Below are positions 8,595 through 17,270 of a stretch of 64,000 nt of DNA, piece by piece. Each line of letters opens with the position of its first letter. The first letter of the stretch is position 1. The stretch lies in NCBI GenBank assembly GCA_041603235.1, contig JBFIES010000007.1:177381-241380 (forward strand), read 5' to 3'. Both the position numbers and the translations under genes were made by a program. The notes beneath the pieces were generated by a model. That model was not told where the DNA came from, did no database searches, and saw only the letters and a list, made by a program, of their open reading frames with translations. Source of the stretch: Panacagrimonas sp041603235 (GTDB lineage: Bacteria; Pseudomonadota; Gammaproteobacteria; Nevskiales; Nevskiaceae).

Positions 8595-9623
8595 TCAGAC
8601 CAGCGCGCGATCCTGCAATTCATCTTTGACATAGGCGTAATAGATCGGCGCGGCGATGAGTCCGGCAATGCCAAATGCAGCTTCCATGAACAGCATCGCA
8701 ATCAGCATTTCCCAGGCACGCGCGCGGATGCGCGAACCAATAATTCGCGCATTGAGAAAATACTCAATCTTGTGAATGACGACCAGATAGGTCAGTGAAC
8801 CGATCGCCACGAACAGCGACTGGCTCATGCTGACCACGACGATGATCGTATTGGAGATCAGGTTGCCCACCACCGGCAACAATCCGCACAGGAAGGTTAC
8901 CGCGATCAGGGTCTTGATCAGCGGAAGATGCACGCCCATCAGCGGCAATGCGACAACCAGGTAGAGCGCGGTCAGCGAGGTATTGAGCGCTGCAATCCAC
9001 ACCTGCGCAAAGACCACTCGTCGAAACGAGCGACTCAGTCGCTCAGTGCGCTCCACCATCGCCGCTGCCAGCGGCCTGCGGCCGACCACGGTGATCGCCT
9101 CGCTCAGGGCCAACAGCGCCCCCACGACCATACCGATCAGGATGTGGGCCAACGCTCTGGCGAAGTCGGCGCCAAAGCCCTGCAATGCGCCTGAGTTCTG
9201 TCGCAGCCAAGTCGTAATGGAGGTTCGAAGTTCGTCCGCTGATTCTGGAATGTAGGCCACGACCCAGAGCGGCAATCGACTGCGGGACTGGTCGATGATT
9301 TCTGCCAGTTTGCGGAAGAGCACCGACAGATTCCCAGCGTCACTTCTGAAAAACGAAATTGAACCAAAAATGAGAAACACCAGGCCCGTCACAACCAGCG
9401 CGGAAATCAAGGCGATGATCAGGATGCGCGCACCATCTCGACTGATTTCGACACGGCGCACCACTGGTGTCAGCACTCGCACGAGCTCGAAAACCAGCAA
9501 ACCGCCCAATAGCGCAGGCAGCAGATGCAGATGAAGGATCAATACCAAGGCGATTCCCATCATGACCCAGGCAAAAATATCCAGGCGAGCGATAGGGTGG
9601 GCGTGCAAGTGGTTTTGATTCAT
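8595..9623 (-). CDS. AI-2E family (PerM/UPF0118) transporter
   Basis: A 342-residue polytopic membrane protein with about seven hydrophobic segments. The layout is that of the AI-2E exporter/PerM family: two helices at the N-terminus, a soluble stretch with RSRLPLWVVAYIPESADELR, then paired helices containing PLMGVHLPLIKTLIAVTFLCGLLPVVGNLISN, the conserved G-x-x-P-x-x-G-N region. Members export autoinducer-2 or act as ion antiporters; sequence alone does not decide. It sits 29 bases after the ZIP-like gene on the same strand and is probably co-transcribed with it. Confidence 0.85.
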   Translation of the reverse strand: MNQNHLHAHPIARLDIFAWVMMGIALVLILHLHLLPALLGGLLVFELVRVLTPVVRRVEISRDGARILIIALISALVVTGLVFLIFGSISFFRSDAGNLSVLFRKLAEIIDQSRSRLPLWVVAYIPESADELRTSITTWLRQNSGALQGFGADFARALAHILIGMVVGALLALSEAITVVGRRPLAAAMVERTERLSRSFRRVVFAQVWIAALNTSLTALYLVVALPLMGVHLPLIKTLIAVTFLCGLLPVVGNLISNTIIVVVSMSQSLFVAIGSLTYLVVIHKIEYFLNARIIGSRIRARAWEMLIAMLFMEAAFGIAGLIAAPIYYAYVKDELQDRALV

Positions 9624-9652
9624 GGCGACAGAGCTTATCCCGAAGGCAGTAG

Positions 9653-11176
9653 TCAGTGCGTATGAGGCTCGGATTCACCGACAATCTGGGCGACCCAGCT
9701 GCGACTTCCTTTTCGCAGCAGCGACAGCGTCATCAGGATTGCCAACAAAATCAGACCCGGGCCAGCATCGACAGCCATGCTTGCTGCAAGTTCTGGAACA
9801 GCAGGATCGAGCGCTAAATTGGAGGCACCCCAACCCGCTGCGCATGCCGCGACAACCCTTACCGCACGGCTGAGCAGGCCGGCCTGCAAATCACGAGAGC
9901 CTGCCAGCAGCACGGCAAGTATCATTCCAGCTTCTCCACTTACCACCATCAGCACGCAGGCGAGCGGTACGCCTGCCAGCGGATGCAGCCGGCTGACGCC
10001 AGCAAGAATCGCGGCAATGGCGATAAGTGCAGCGGACGCAATGGGCGGCGTCCACTGGGCTCCCAACTGCACAGATGTAATGCCCGCAAGTAATGTACCC
10101 AGCAGCAACCAGGGCGCGGACTGATCGAAGCTTCGATTCACCTCGGCTAGCAACTTGGACGATTGCGAACGCTGAACCGAGTGCGGCTCGGGGGCTCCCC
10201 CAACCCGCCGCAAACCTGGCACTTGCAGAAGGCCCCACAAGAACAGAGCTGCCGCAGAAAAAATTGCTGTGAACTTCCAGCCCAGCACCGGCAGGGCGAC
10301 CGCGGATGCCAGCAGCATTGCGGATATATCGGATGGCAGCGTCTGCCCCCCGCGCGTATACCTGAGCATTGCCAGGAGCAGGACCGCAAACAGGAACCCG
10401 GGGGCCATTGGCGCCAGCAAGGCGACCGTTTCGTTGAACACATGATGCAAAGGGCCTCCGTGTGGGTCGATGGCGTTCAGGGCCGCCAGTCCGATCACTG
10501 CTGCCAGATTCCCCAGACCTTCCCAGGGTGGCGGAGCTGCACGGTGCACAGAATCTTCTTCAAGGTGCGGCCTTCCGAAGACGACGTGAAGAATGGAGCC
10601 AGCGACCAGCGCCTCGAACCAGGCGATGGCACGCTCCCCCAGAAAGTGGTTGAACTCGATCCCGAACAGATAGCCGGCGATGGTCGCCAGACTCATCATG
10701 ACCAGCGCGACCAAAGGCAGCCGCGCGCCGAAGACTGGCCTCATCTCCCACCATATGACCAAACCTACCGGAACGCTGTGGACCACAATAGCCAGGGCGA
10801 GCGCGTGACGAGCGTGGCCGTGACCATCATGCCCAGGTTCCGCCGGGCTCATCGCTGCACCGTCTGCCAAGCTGTGCAGCAACAGGCCCACAACGGCAAG
10901 ACCCAAGGTGGCGAGGTGCGCTTCGCGCCGGGCCTGATGTAGCGTTCGCTCCACCAGGCTTGGTCCCAGAGCCCCAGCCAGCACGAAGATCAGGCTGCCC
11001 ATGCCCCCCTGCTCGTACGACTCCGGCAGGACCTCCAGCAGAACCAAGCCAGAGATACTGACCAGCACAAAGCCATCCAGGAAGGACAGAAAGGCGGGGC
11101 GACGCTGTGCCAGACCAAACAGGACGGGCCCACTCATAAGGGCCAGCACGGTGGCAAGCAGCGGTATTACAGTCAT
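9653..11176 (-). CDS. ZIP-like polytopic membrane protein with a second permease-like half
   Basis: A 507-residue protein with about a dozen or more hydrophobic segments. The N-terminal half looks like a ZIP metal transporter: LLLHSLADGAA and AIVVHSVPVGLVIWW match the His-containing helices 4 and 5, and the loop between them is His-rich (HDGHGHARH). The C-terminal half, from about residue 240, has the pattern FNETVALLAPMAPGFLFAVLLLA and FSAAALFLWGLLQVPG, which reminds me of ArsP/DUF318-type permeases; that resemblance is weak. A divalent metal substrate is likely for the first half. The neighbour downstream is the AI-2E family gene. Confidence 0.6.
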   Translation of the reverse strand: MTVIPLLATVLALMSGPVLFGLAQRRPAFLSFLDGFVLVSISGLVLLEVLPESYEQGGMGSLIFVLAGALGPSLVERTLHQARREAHLATLGLAVVGLLLHSLADGAAMSPAEPGHDGHGHARHALALAIVVHSVPVGLVIWWEMRPVFGARLPLVALVMMSLATIAGYLFGIEFNHFLGERAIAWFEALVAGSILHVVFGRPHLEEDSVHRAAPPPWEGLGNLAAVIGLAALNAIDPHGGPLHHVFNETVALLAPMAPGFLFAVLLLAMLRYTRGGQTLPSDISAMLLASAVALPVLGWKFTAIFSAAALFLWGLLQVPGLRRVGGAPEPHSVQRSQSSKLLAEVNRSFDQSAPWLLLGTLLAGITSVQLGAQWTPPIASAALIAIAAILAGVSRLHPLAGVPLACVLMVVSGEAGMILAVLLAGSRDLQAGLLSRAVRVVAACAAGWGASNLALDPAVPELAASMAVDAGPGLILLAILMTLSLLRKGSRSWVAQIVGESEPHTH

Positions 11177-11499
11177 GAATTAAACAGAATGATCGGCAAC
11201 CTGAACGAATTTGCACCGGGGTGGCACACTGGTTGCGGGCTGAATGAATCATTATTTCACGAGACTGGACCACTGGGTGCAATGCGGGCTTCGCCCATTT
11301 CTGGTGCACACCTTAAACTGCAAACTTGGCAGGTCATCATTCCATAGGCATGATGCGCGGTCAGACGGCCATTTGTAATTCTCTGGCCTATTAATGTTCC
11401 GCGCATTCGGCTGAACTAATCGAAAAGAAAGAGACTGAGCTGTATGGCCCTACCGCGAACATTGAGCACATCGTTCAAGGACCTTGAGGCGGTCAAGGC
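11177..11499. other. intergenic promoter region between divergent genes
   Basis: Here 323 bases separate the ZIP-like gene (leftward) from the WecA-like gene (rightward). I see no credible reading frame. It contains the conserved glycan-cluster motif at 11446-11461 and a small GGGC-TTC-GCCC hairpin near 11285, but no convincing -35/-10 pair. Confidence 0.6.
11446..11461 (+). promoter_or_regulatory. glycan-cluster upstream motif, copy 1
   Basis: GGCCCTACCGCGAACA lies 38 bases before the WecA-like start. Nearly the same 16-mer precedes the gene at 12756, and a related one precedes the WcaJ-like gene. It is probably a regulator site; the protein that binds is unknown. Confidence 0.5.
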
Positions 11500-12648
11500 A
11501 TGTTGATATCCCAGGGCCTCGGATATCTGCTTGGAACAGGCCTGGCGGCCGCAATATTCACCTGGCTTACCGTCTTTGCGTGCCGACGCTACGGCCTGTT
11601 GGCGGATCGCGAACAGGGCGTACAGAGAATGCACCGGCATTGGGCGCCTCGAATGGGCGGCGTACCCATCTTTCTTACTGTGTCGCTTGCACTGCTTATT
11701 TGCGTTGATCTGCCGGAGCGGCTTACCGCACTCATGCTGGTTGCCTGCGCCCTTCCCGCCGTACTCGCCGGCCTGAGTGAGGACCTGCGCGAGAACCTCG
11801 GTGCACGGGCGCGACTGCTGGCGACGTTTGCAGCGGCCTGGCTTGCATGGTTCCTTGTTGACGCCCAGCTGCGCTCGGTCAATGTCCCGGGACTTGATTG
11901 GTTGCTTGCCAACTACTGGCTGGCTGCCATTCTTTTCACTGCTTTTGCCGTTGGCGGCGTCGCACATTCGATCAATATCATCGACGGCTTCAATGGCCTG
12001 TCATCGTTCTACAGCGTGATCTGCTTTGCGGCCATCTTCATCGTAGCGACCATCGTTGACGATCCAATGATCCAGGGCCTGTCGCTGATTTTCTGTGGCG
12101 CACTGCTCGGATTTCTGGTCTGGAATTTTCCCTTTGGACGCGTGTTCCTGGGCGACTGCGGCGCCTACTTCATCGGCTTCTCACTGGGTGAAATCTCGGT
12201 GCTGCTGGTGGCACGAAACCCCGAGGTGTCGCCCTGGTTCTGCTGTCTTCTCATGGCCTATCCAATCTGGGATACGCTCTTCTCGTCGTATCGTCGCGAA
12301 TTCAAGCAGCGGTCTTCGTGGAGCGCCGCTGATGCGATGCATCTGCATCATCTGATCTATCGGCGCCTGGTGCGCCCCTACGACATGGGTCACGCCAAGC
12401 AGAGGGTCATTCTCAACTCGCTGGCATCAACTTATGTCTGGCTGTTAGGTCTAATGTGCGCCATTCCAGCCGTCATGTTCTGGGACTCCACCCCCATCCT
12501 GATCGGATTCACTTTTTTGTTCATCATCAGCTACGGACTGCTATACCGGCAGCTGGTGAAATTCAGAGCGCCCCGGATGCTGCTGATGCCCATGGCGAAA
12601 CGTGCCCGCGGCCTCGGGCTGCCCGGGCGACCTGTCGCCACGAAATAA
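11500..12648 (+). CDS. WecA/MraY-type undecaprenyl-phosphate sugar-1-phosphate transferase
   Basis: A 382-residue integral membrane protein that transfers a sugar-1-phosphate from a UDP-sugar to undecaprenyl phosphate, starting a surface glycan. Family motifs are seen in order: RMHRHWAPRMGGVPIF near residue 50, AGLSEDLRENLGAR near 90 (the acidic pair region), NIIDGFNGL near 160, VFLGDCGAYFIGF near 215 and DAMHLHHLIYRRL near 285. These match WecA/Rfe and related beta/gammaproteobacterial enzymes. The C-terminal tail is basic and cytoplasmic. It opens a small glycan cluster and has a conserved upstream motif at 11446. Confidence 0.88.
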   Translation: MLISQGLGYLLGTGLAAAIFTWLTVFACRRYGLLADREQGVQRMHRHWAPRMGGVPIFLTVSLALLICVDLPERLTALMLVACALPAVLAGLSEDLRENLGARARLLATFAAAWLAWFLVDAQLRSVNVPGLDWLLANYWLAAILFTAFAVGGVAHSINIIDGFNGLSSFYSVICFAAIFIVATIVDDPMIQGLSLIFCGALLGFLVWNFPFGRVFLGDCGAYFIGFSLGEISVLLVARNPEVSPWFCCLLMAYPIWDTLFSSYRREFKQRSSWSAADAMHLHHLIYRRLVRPYDMGHAKQRVILNSLASTYVWLLGLMCAIPAVMFWDSTPILIGFTFLFIISYGLLYRQLVKFRAPRMLLMPMAKRARGLGLPGRPVATK

Positions 12649-12693
12649 GTCCTTCCAAGCGGCTCGCGGACGGTTCACCATGCACATTTGTGG

Positions 12694-12709
12694 GGCCCTA
12701 CCGCTAACA
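12694..12709 (+). promoter_or_regulatory. glycan-cluster upstream motif, copy 2
   Basis: GGCCCTACCGCTAACA matches copy 1 at 15 of 16 bases and lies 46 bases before the next start codon, a position very similar to copy 1. Confidence 0.5.
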
Positions 12710-12755
12710 ACAATGTTGTGGCGCCCGCTGTACCACCCATTCTGAATCCACCACC

Positions 12756-13223
12756 ATGGCCACTCAGGCAAGAAATCTGTTTGAAGCCGCCACCGGACGG
12801 GGTCGCGTACTGCGCCAGGGCAATATTGCCTGCATCATCATGGATGGAAACGGCGCGGTGGTCACTTACATGCAGGACTTTGCGCAAGCTCGAAAATGGG
12901 CCCAGTCCAAGCTGCCTACTTCCAACCTGCTCAGCGACAGAGCACGCTTTCTGGATCAATTTCAGGTTCTGGTGTCGCGTCCCGGCAGCATTCAGGCTAC
13001 GCGTGGCAATCAGCAGCAACTGGAAAAACTGGTCAAGGAAATGCTCGCAGGTGGCTATGATCTTAGCGAGTGGACCTTGCCTGCTGAACTCAAGATGATG
13101 GGTCGAGCGCCGCAATCGCAATTCGTTAAGAAATCTTTACCGACCTCAGACGGTGCTGCAGAACCCTCTGCTGGCGAAAATGACCCCACCAATGACGTAA
13201 AGGAAGACGAGCGCCAGCAATGA
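12756..13223 (+). CDS. uncharacterised cytoplasmic protein of the glycan cluster
   Basis: A 155-residue protein without signal peptide or membrane segment. The first 115 residues look folded (mixed hydrophobic pattern around IACIIMDGNGAVVTYM and the helical QLEKLVKEMLAGGYDLSEW). The last 40 residues are acidic and disordered-looking. I recognise no family. Its stop overlaps the start of the next gene (ATGA), so the two are translated together. The upstream motif at 12694 places it under the same control as the WecA-like gene. Confidence 0.75.
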   Translation: MATQARNLFEAATGRGRVLRQGNIACIIMDGNGAVVTYMQDFAQARKWAQSKLPTSNLLSDRARFLDQFQVLVSRPGSIQATRGNQQQLEKLVKEMLAGGYDLSEWTLPAELKMMGRAPQSQFVKKSLPTSDGAAEPSAGENDPTNDVKEDERQQ

Positions 13224-13702
13224 CAAAGTGGATTGTGGCCCTGGCTCTGGGGCTGACGCTCAGCACTCCGGATGCCCAGGCACGCCGACTCGGAAACGTT
13301 GAACAGGGTTATTGGTTTGAAGTTCCGGAGCAGTGGTCACTGGCGCACCCGGATTTCACCATGATCAGCACCAGCGGCGCTTCGCTGTCAGAGTCGTTCA
13401 TACCGCCGCAGGACGCACCTTCGCTTCAACAGATCAGCAAGACTGCCGGCATGATCGCTCTGATCGGCGCCGATTATCAGGAGACACGGGAACAATTTGA
13501 TCTGCAGGGAGACGACTGGAATGCGATGGTTACCGTCTTCATTGAACCTCGTCGAACACAAAAGCCTCAGCGCCATGTTCTCCAGATGGTAACCGAGCAC
13601 CGCGGTCGATTCAGACTGTTCTACCTTGCAGTCCCCAGCCAGGAATGGCTGCAGAGCCGCGAGTCTGTCCGTCAGTTACTGCTAGCTCTGAAGTTTGAAT
13701 AG
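13220..13702 (+). CDS. uncharacterised exported protein of the glycan cluster
   Basis: A 160-residue protein with a short signal peptide (MTKWIVALALGLTLSTPDAQA, cleavage near residue 21), so probably periplasmic. The mature domain contains GYWFEVPEQWSLAHPDF and a C-terminal VRQLLLALKF helix. Opening with an aromatic GYWFEVPEQW strand and ending in a lone helix is reminiscent of small PsbP/Mog1-like folds, but this is only an impression. It overlaps the preceding gene by 4 bases and converges on the EpsL-like gene 15 bases away. Confidence 0.75.
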   Translation: MTKWIVALALGLTLSTPDAQARRLGNVEQGYWFEVPEQWSLAHPDFTMISTSGASLSESFIPPQDAPSLQQISKTAGMIALIGADYQETREQFDLQGDDWNAMVTVFIEPRRTQKPQRHVLQMVTEHRGRFRLFYLAVPSQEWLQSRESVRQLLLALKFE

Positions 13703-13717
13703 TCCGCAGTTTTTGGG

Positions 13718-14923
13718 TCAGCGTATGGGGTACTGAAGACGCAGTTCCAGACCATAACGCCAGTCATCGTATTCCTGAAAATCCTGATTGGAGGTTCGGT
13801 CTTCGTATGCGATCGACGGAGTGAGCACAACGTATCGGCCCACGCTGTAATCCGCTGAGAGGGTCATGCTGAGCAGGTCGTCCTCGCGAGCCATCATGCC
13901 CGGCACCTGGCCACGATAATCTTCGTTCTGTCTCAACAGGGAAAACGACGTCTTCAGCAAGGCGCTGGGATTCCAAGCGAGGAAGACGCTGCCACCATTG
14001 ACGACAACGAAATTCTCGTTCTGCTCGTCGACACTGGATACATTGCGCTGAACCGAGAGCATTCCGTAGGTCTTGGGCGAAAAATTGTAGGTCATGGACA
14101 GTGACCCGGTAGCACCAGAAAAATCGGCCTGGGCAGGAGCGTCGTTATCACGTTCGGTAGAACCGATCGCGCCTTCGAACGACGATACGGGACTGGGCGT
14201 CCAGGTCGCGACAACTTGATAGGTCCGCTGGTCATAGCCCTCAATCGGGCTGCGCTCGATGTACTCGCCGGACAGGAATACGCCTTCAACACCCAAGCTG
14301 ATACCCGTGCGACCCTTGTAGGCCGCACCAATGGTGACTGAGTCTTCATCGAGGTCCGCGTCCCGAGATGTCGCCAGTGAATTTCGGATCCGGCTGGTTC
14401 CAACTCGCCCGCTAATCTCGTAGTCGCTGAGGATGGCAAGGTTAGCCCCGGCACTACCGGTCGTCGCCGTTTCGATACTGCGCTGGACACCTCCGGAAAA
14501 ATCGGCGAAATCACGCAGGTTCCGCGTCCGGCCCAGCGTTAAATCACCATTCAGATTTGAGCCGACCTTCCACTCCACGCCGCCATTGATGTCGCTGCCG
14601 TCGAAATCAAGGAAATCAAAGTGTGAAAACCTGGTCTTGTTGATCCGGCCATCGACGAAGAATTTCTGGTTGCTGACGGTGTAACTGGCATCCATGCCAA
14701 CGCCATAGATCTGCAGCGTGTCCGCCATTTCCGGATCATTGGTCGTCGATTGCGCTGCCGCCTCGGCCGAATCACGATGACGAAAAACGTTGTCGTCGCG
14801 TTCTACCTTGTAGAAGGCAAATGGCGTGGCCTCGAGAACGGCGTACGCCGGGCTTGCCAGTGCCGCACCAAACAGAACTGCGGCCGAACTCAGGCCAATT
14901 CGATAAACCTTGATTCCGTTCAT
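13718..14923 (-). CDS. EpsL-like outer-membrane beta-barrel protein
   Basis: A 401-residue protein with a signal peptide (cleavage after SPAYA, about residue 28) and a mature part of alternating beta strands ending in an aromatic strand, LELRLQYPIR. Strands such as GDLTLGRTRNLRDFADFSG and LTPSIAYEDRTSNQDFQEYDD fit a large barrel. Size and context match EpsL-like proteins of exopolysaccharide operons, thought to help polymer export. It follows the WcaJ-like gene with a 78-base gap holding an inverted repeat, so it may be expressed with it. Family assignment is by pattern and context only. Confidence 0.7.
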   Translation of the reverse strand: MNGIKVYRIGLSSAAVLFGAALASPAYAVLEATPFAFYKVERDDNVFRHRDSAEAAAQSTTNDPEMADTLQIYGVGMDASYTVSNQKFFVDGRINKTRFSHFDFLDFDGSDINGGVEWKVGSNLNGDLTLGRTRNLRDFADFSGGVQRSIETATTGSAGANLAILSDYEISGRVGTSRIRNSLATSRDADLDEDSVTIGAAYKGRTGISLGVEGVFLSGEYIERSPIEGYDQRTYQVVATWTPSPVSSFEGAIGSTERDNDAPAQADFSGATGSLSMTYNFSPKTYGMLSVQRNVSSVDEQNENFVVVNGGSVFLAWNPSALLKTSFSLLRQNEDYRGQVPGMMAREDDLLSMTLSADYSVGRYVVLTPSIAYEDRTSNQDFQEYDDWRYGLELRLQYPIR

Positions 14924-14943
14924 GTCTTCCCCTTCCCCTGTTT

Positions 14944-14965
14944 CAGTTCGGCTTGTACCGAACTG
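14944..14965. promoter_or_regulatory. inverted repeat before the EpsL-like gene
   Basis: CAGTTCGG and CCGAACTG form perfect 8-base arms around 6 bases, 20 bases upstream of the EpsL-like start. It could be an operator or an RNA hairpin that tunes expression relative to the WcaJ-like gene upstream. No T-run follows on either strand. Confidence 0.45.
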
Positions 14966-15001
14966 ATGTTCTGCAACAACCAGCGCCCCAGTTGGGCTGC
15001 G

Positions 15002-16390
15002 TCAGTAAGCGTTCTTGTCTCTGAAGATCATCATGATGGTCATGAAGATGATCTTGATATCAAGAAACGGTGACCATCCCTTGATGTACTCGAGATCATG
15101 GCGAATGCGTTCTTCCATTCGCTCAAGCTGCGCGGTTTCTCCGCGCAAACCGTTGACCTGCGCCCAGCCCGTCAGGCCCGGTTTGACCTTGTGGCGCACC
15201 ATGTAGCGCTTGACCGCTTTGCGGTAGTACTCGTTATGCGCAACTGTGTGGGGACGTGGCCCCACCACGCTCATCTCACCCTTGAGCACATTGAAAAACT
15301 GCGGCAATTCGTCAATCGAGGTCCGTCTAATGAATCGACCGATCGGCGTAATGCGCGGATCATTGCGCGAGGCCTGCTGCGTATCCGAATTTTGGTTGAT
15401 CTCTCCAACGTACATGGAACGGAACTTGTAGACCATGAATCTCTGGCCGTTAAGACCATAGCGACGCTGCGAAAATATCACCGGTCCACGTGAGGTCAGT
15501 TTGATAATCAAGGCGATCACGAGCAGCAAGGGCATCAGGCAGATGATGACGCTCAGTGAAAACGCGAAGTCGAATAACTGCTTGAGAACACCATCTGCGC
15601 CGTAGAAAGGGGTTTCGGCCACTTCCAGGACGGTAATGCCCTCGACTTCCCGCACCTGGGCCTCAAACAGATTGATGATCACGAAATCCGGAACGTAGTA
15701 GACCGAGGCCGTGGTATCGCCCAATTCATCGAGAATGCTCAATGCCCGCCGCCCGCCATCGTCCGGCAGTACCACGAAGACGACATCAATGTTGTGGTCA
15801 CGAACATACTGGGCGACGCTGCGCACCTTGCCCATATAGGACACTGAATCCAGCGAGCCTCCAATGCGGTCCATATCGCGGTCTTCAAAGAAACCTACAA
15901 GCTCAAAAGACTGCGAATTCTTCAGGTTACGTGCAAGACCTCGAGCTGATTCATTGACGAAGACGATCACCGCAGTACGCCGCCTGACAGAGTGCGGCAG
16001 GAATCGCGTCGCGATGGCTACCGCGAACTTGTGCAAGACCAGCAAGAGAATCGGCGCCGCCACAAACCAGATCAGCAGAATCCGGCGGGAAAAATATTGG
16101 GAGTATTGCGTCAGGTAACCAATCAGCAGCAACAGCCCGACAATGCCGACCCAAGTCCAATAAACACCTGTACCGACCGAGCCCTGCCGACCAGGCAACC
16201 AGGGCGTCAGCAGGTCGTAGCGGCGCAAAAAAATGAATCCGAGAGCACCACTGGTAAACGCGAGCACTTGGTAAGGGACGGTGAACGGCTGCTCGACCAG
16301 GACCGCAATCAGAGCCAGAGCACCGGCAATCGTCAGGGCATACAAGACGCCTTGGATGGCTCCTGCCTGTGATTCACTCGATCGACTCAA
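15002..16390 (-). CDS. WcaJ-type undecaprenyl-phosphate glucose phosphotransferase
   Basis: A 462-residue polyprenyl glycosylphosphotransferase. Four N-terminal helices (about residues 15-130) are followed by a NAD-like CoA-binding domain (AVIVFVNESARGLARNLK onward) and the catalytic domain after the helix near 275. Catalytic motifs are complete: GPVIFSQRRYGLNGQRFMVYKFRSM, DPRITPIGRFIRRTSIDELPQFFNVLKGEMSVVGPRP and VKPGLTGWAQVNGLRG. It loads a sugar, usually glucose, on the lipid carrier to start exopolysaccharide repeat units. Having this and a WecA-like transferase within 5 kb suggests two glycans or two alternative first sugars. Confidence 0.92.
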   Translation of the reverse strand: MSRSSESQAGAIQGVLYALTIAGALALIAVLVEQPFTVPYQVLAFTSGALGFIFLRRYDLLTPWLPGRQGSVGTGVYWTWVGIVGLLLLIGYLTQYSQYFSRRILLIWFVAAPILLLVLHKFAVAIATRFLPHSVRRRTAVIVFVNESARGLARNLKNSQSFELVGFFEDRDMDRIGGSLDSVSYMGKVRSVAQYVRDHNIDVVFVVLPDDGGRRALSILDELGDTTASVYYVPDFVIINLFEAQVREVEGITVLEVAETPFYGADGVLKQLFDFAFSLSVIICLMPLLLVIALIIKLTSRGPVIFSQRRYGLNGQRFMVYKFRSMYVGEINQNSDTQQASRNDPRITPIGRFIRRTSIDELPQFFNVLKGEMSVVGPRPHTVAHNEYYRKAVKRYMVRHKVKPGLTGWAQVNGLRGETAQLERMEERIRHDLEYIKGWSPFLDIKIIFMTIMMIFRDKNAY

Positions 16391-16506
16391 AACCGGGCTC
16401 CCAAAAACATTGACAGATCAGCAACTTCCACGCATTTAGTGAAGCATAACCTTATGGGGCGCTGCGGACAAAGCGAATCCGTCCACTCGCCCGCGCGGCC
16501 TTATTG

Positions 16507-16522
16507 TATTCGCGGTAGGTCA
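16507..16522 (-). promoter_or_regulatory. glycan-cluster upstream motif, copy 3
   Basis: Read on the minus strand, TGACCTACCGCGAATA agrees with copy 1 at 13 of 16 bases, including the core CCTACCGCGAA. It lies about 117 bases before the WcaJ-like start. The 250 bases from 16391 to 16640 contain no gene that I can support. Confidence 0.4.
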
Positions 16523-16640
16523 CACAGGAACCGGGGCTTTCCCGAACAATTCTGGCGATGGCGCCTCAGGACAAGCCGCCTAGCGAACGGCCGCGACTCT
16601 AGCATTGCCCGTATCGCCCTGATAGCAGCCCTTGGATGGG

Positions 16641-17270
16641 CTATCTGACCGATTCCCAGATTTTCTCGATACGGTCGTCGCGCCCACAGGAATTCCGGTA
16701 GTAGCGATATCGGAGCGGATTTTTCTTGTAGTAGTCCTGGTGATATTCCTCAGCCTTCCAGAACGTAGATGCCGAGGTTATTTCTGTTTTGATCGGCATG
16801 GACAACTGTTCTTCTGCTTTCTTCCTGGCGGCAAGCGCCAGTGCTTTCTGCTTCTCGTCCAGATAAAAGACCGCTGGCCGGTACTGATTGCCGCGATCAC
16901 AGAATTGGCCGTCACCGTCCAGAGGGTCATGCTCGTGAAAGAAGATTTCCACCAGTTCGGCATAGCTCACTCGGTCCGGATCAAAGATGATCTCCACCGC
17001 CTCGGTGTGCCCCGTGGAGCCATCATGCGTGTCCTCGTACCGGACATTTTCGGTGTGCCCACCGGTATAGCCGGAGACCGCTGCGACGACGCCGGGCAGC
17101 TTTTCGAAGTCAGACTCGGTGCACCAGAAACAACCGCCCGCGAATATGGCTTTCTGGGCATTGGCCGGCAGCTGTAGTGGCACGGACTTGCCGTCGGATG
17201 CCGATGGCTGGCAACCAGCCAACAACACCAGTGCGACTGCGCAAGCACGCCAATTCATGGACAGGCTCAT
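16641..17270 (-). CDS. msrA: peptide-methionine (S)-S-oxide reductase, exported lipoprotein form
   Basis: A 209-residue MsrA that reduces the S form of methionine sulfoxide. The catalytic motif GGCFWC places the nucleophile at about Cys47, followed by GVVAAVSGYTGG and DGSTGHTEAVEIIFDP, all diagnostic. The N-terminus MNWRACAVALVLLAGCQ is a lipoprotein signal (Cys20), so this copy works in the periplasm, on envelope proteins oxidised there. It overlaps msrB by 4 bases (ATGA); the operon is msrB then msrA. Confidence 0.95.
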   Translation of the reverse strand: MSLSMNWRACAVALVLLAGCQPSASDGKSVPLQLPANAQKAIFAGGCFWCTESDFEKLPGVVAAVSGYTGGHTENVRYEDTHDGSTGHTEAVEIIFDPDRVSYAELVEIFFHEHDPLDGDGQFCDRGNQYRPAVFYLDEKQKALALAARKKAEEQLSMPIKTEITSASTFWKAEEYHQDYYKKNPLRYRYYRNSCGRDDRIEKIWESVR

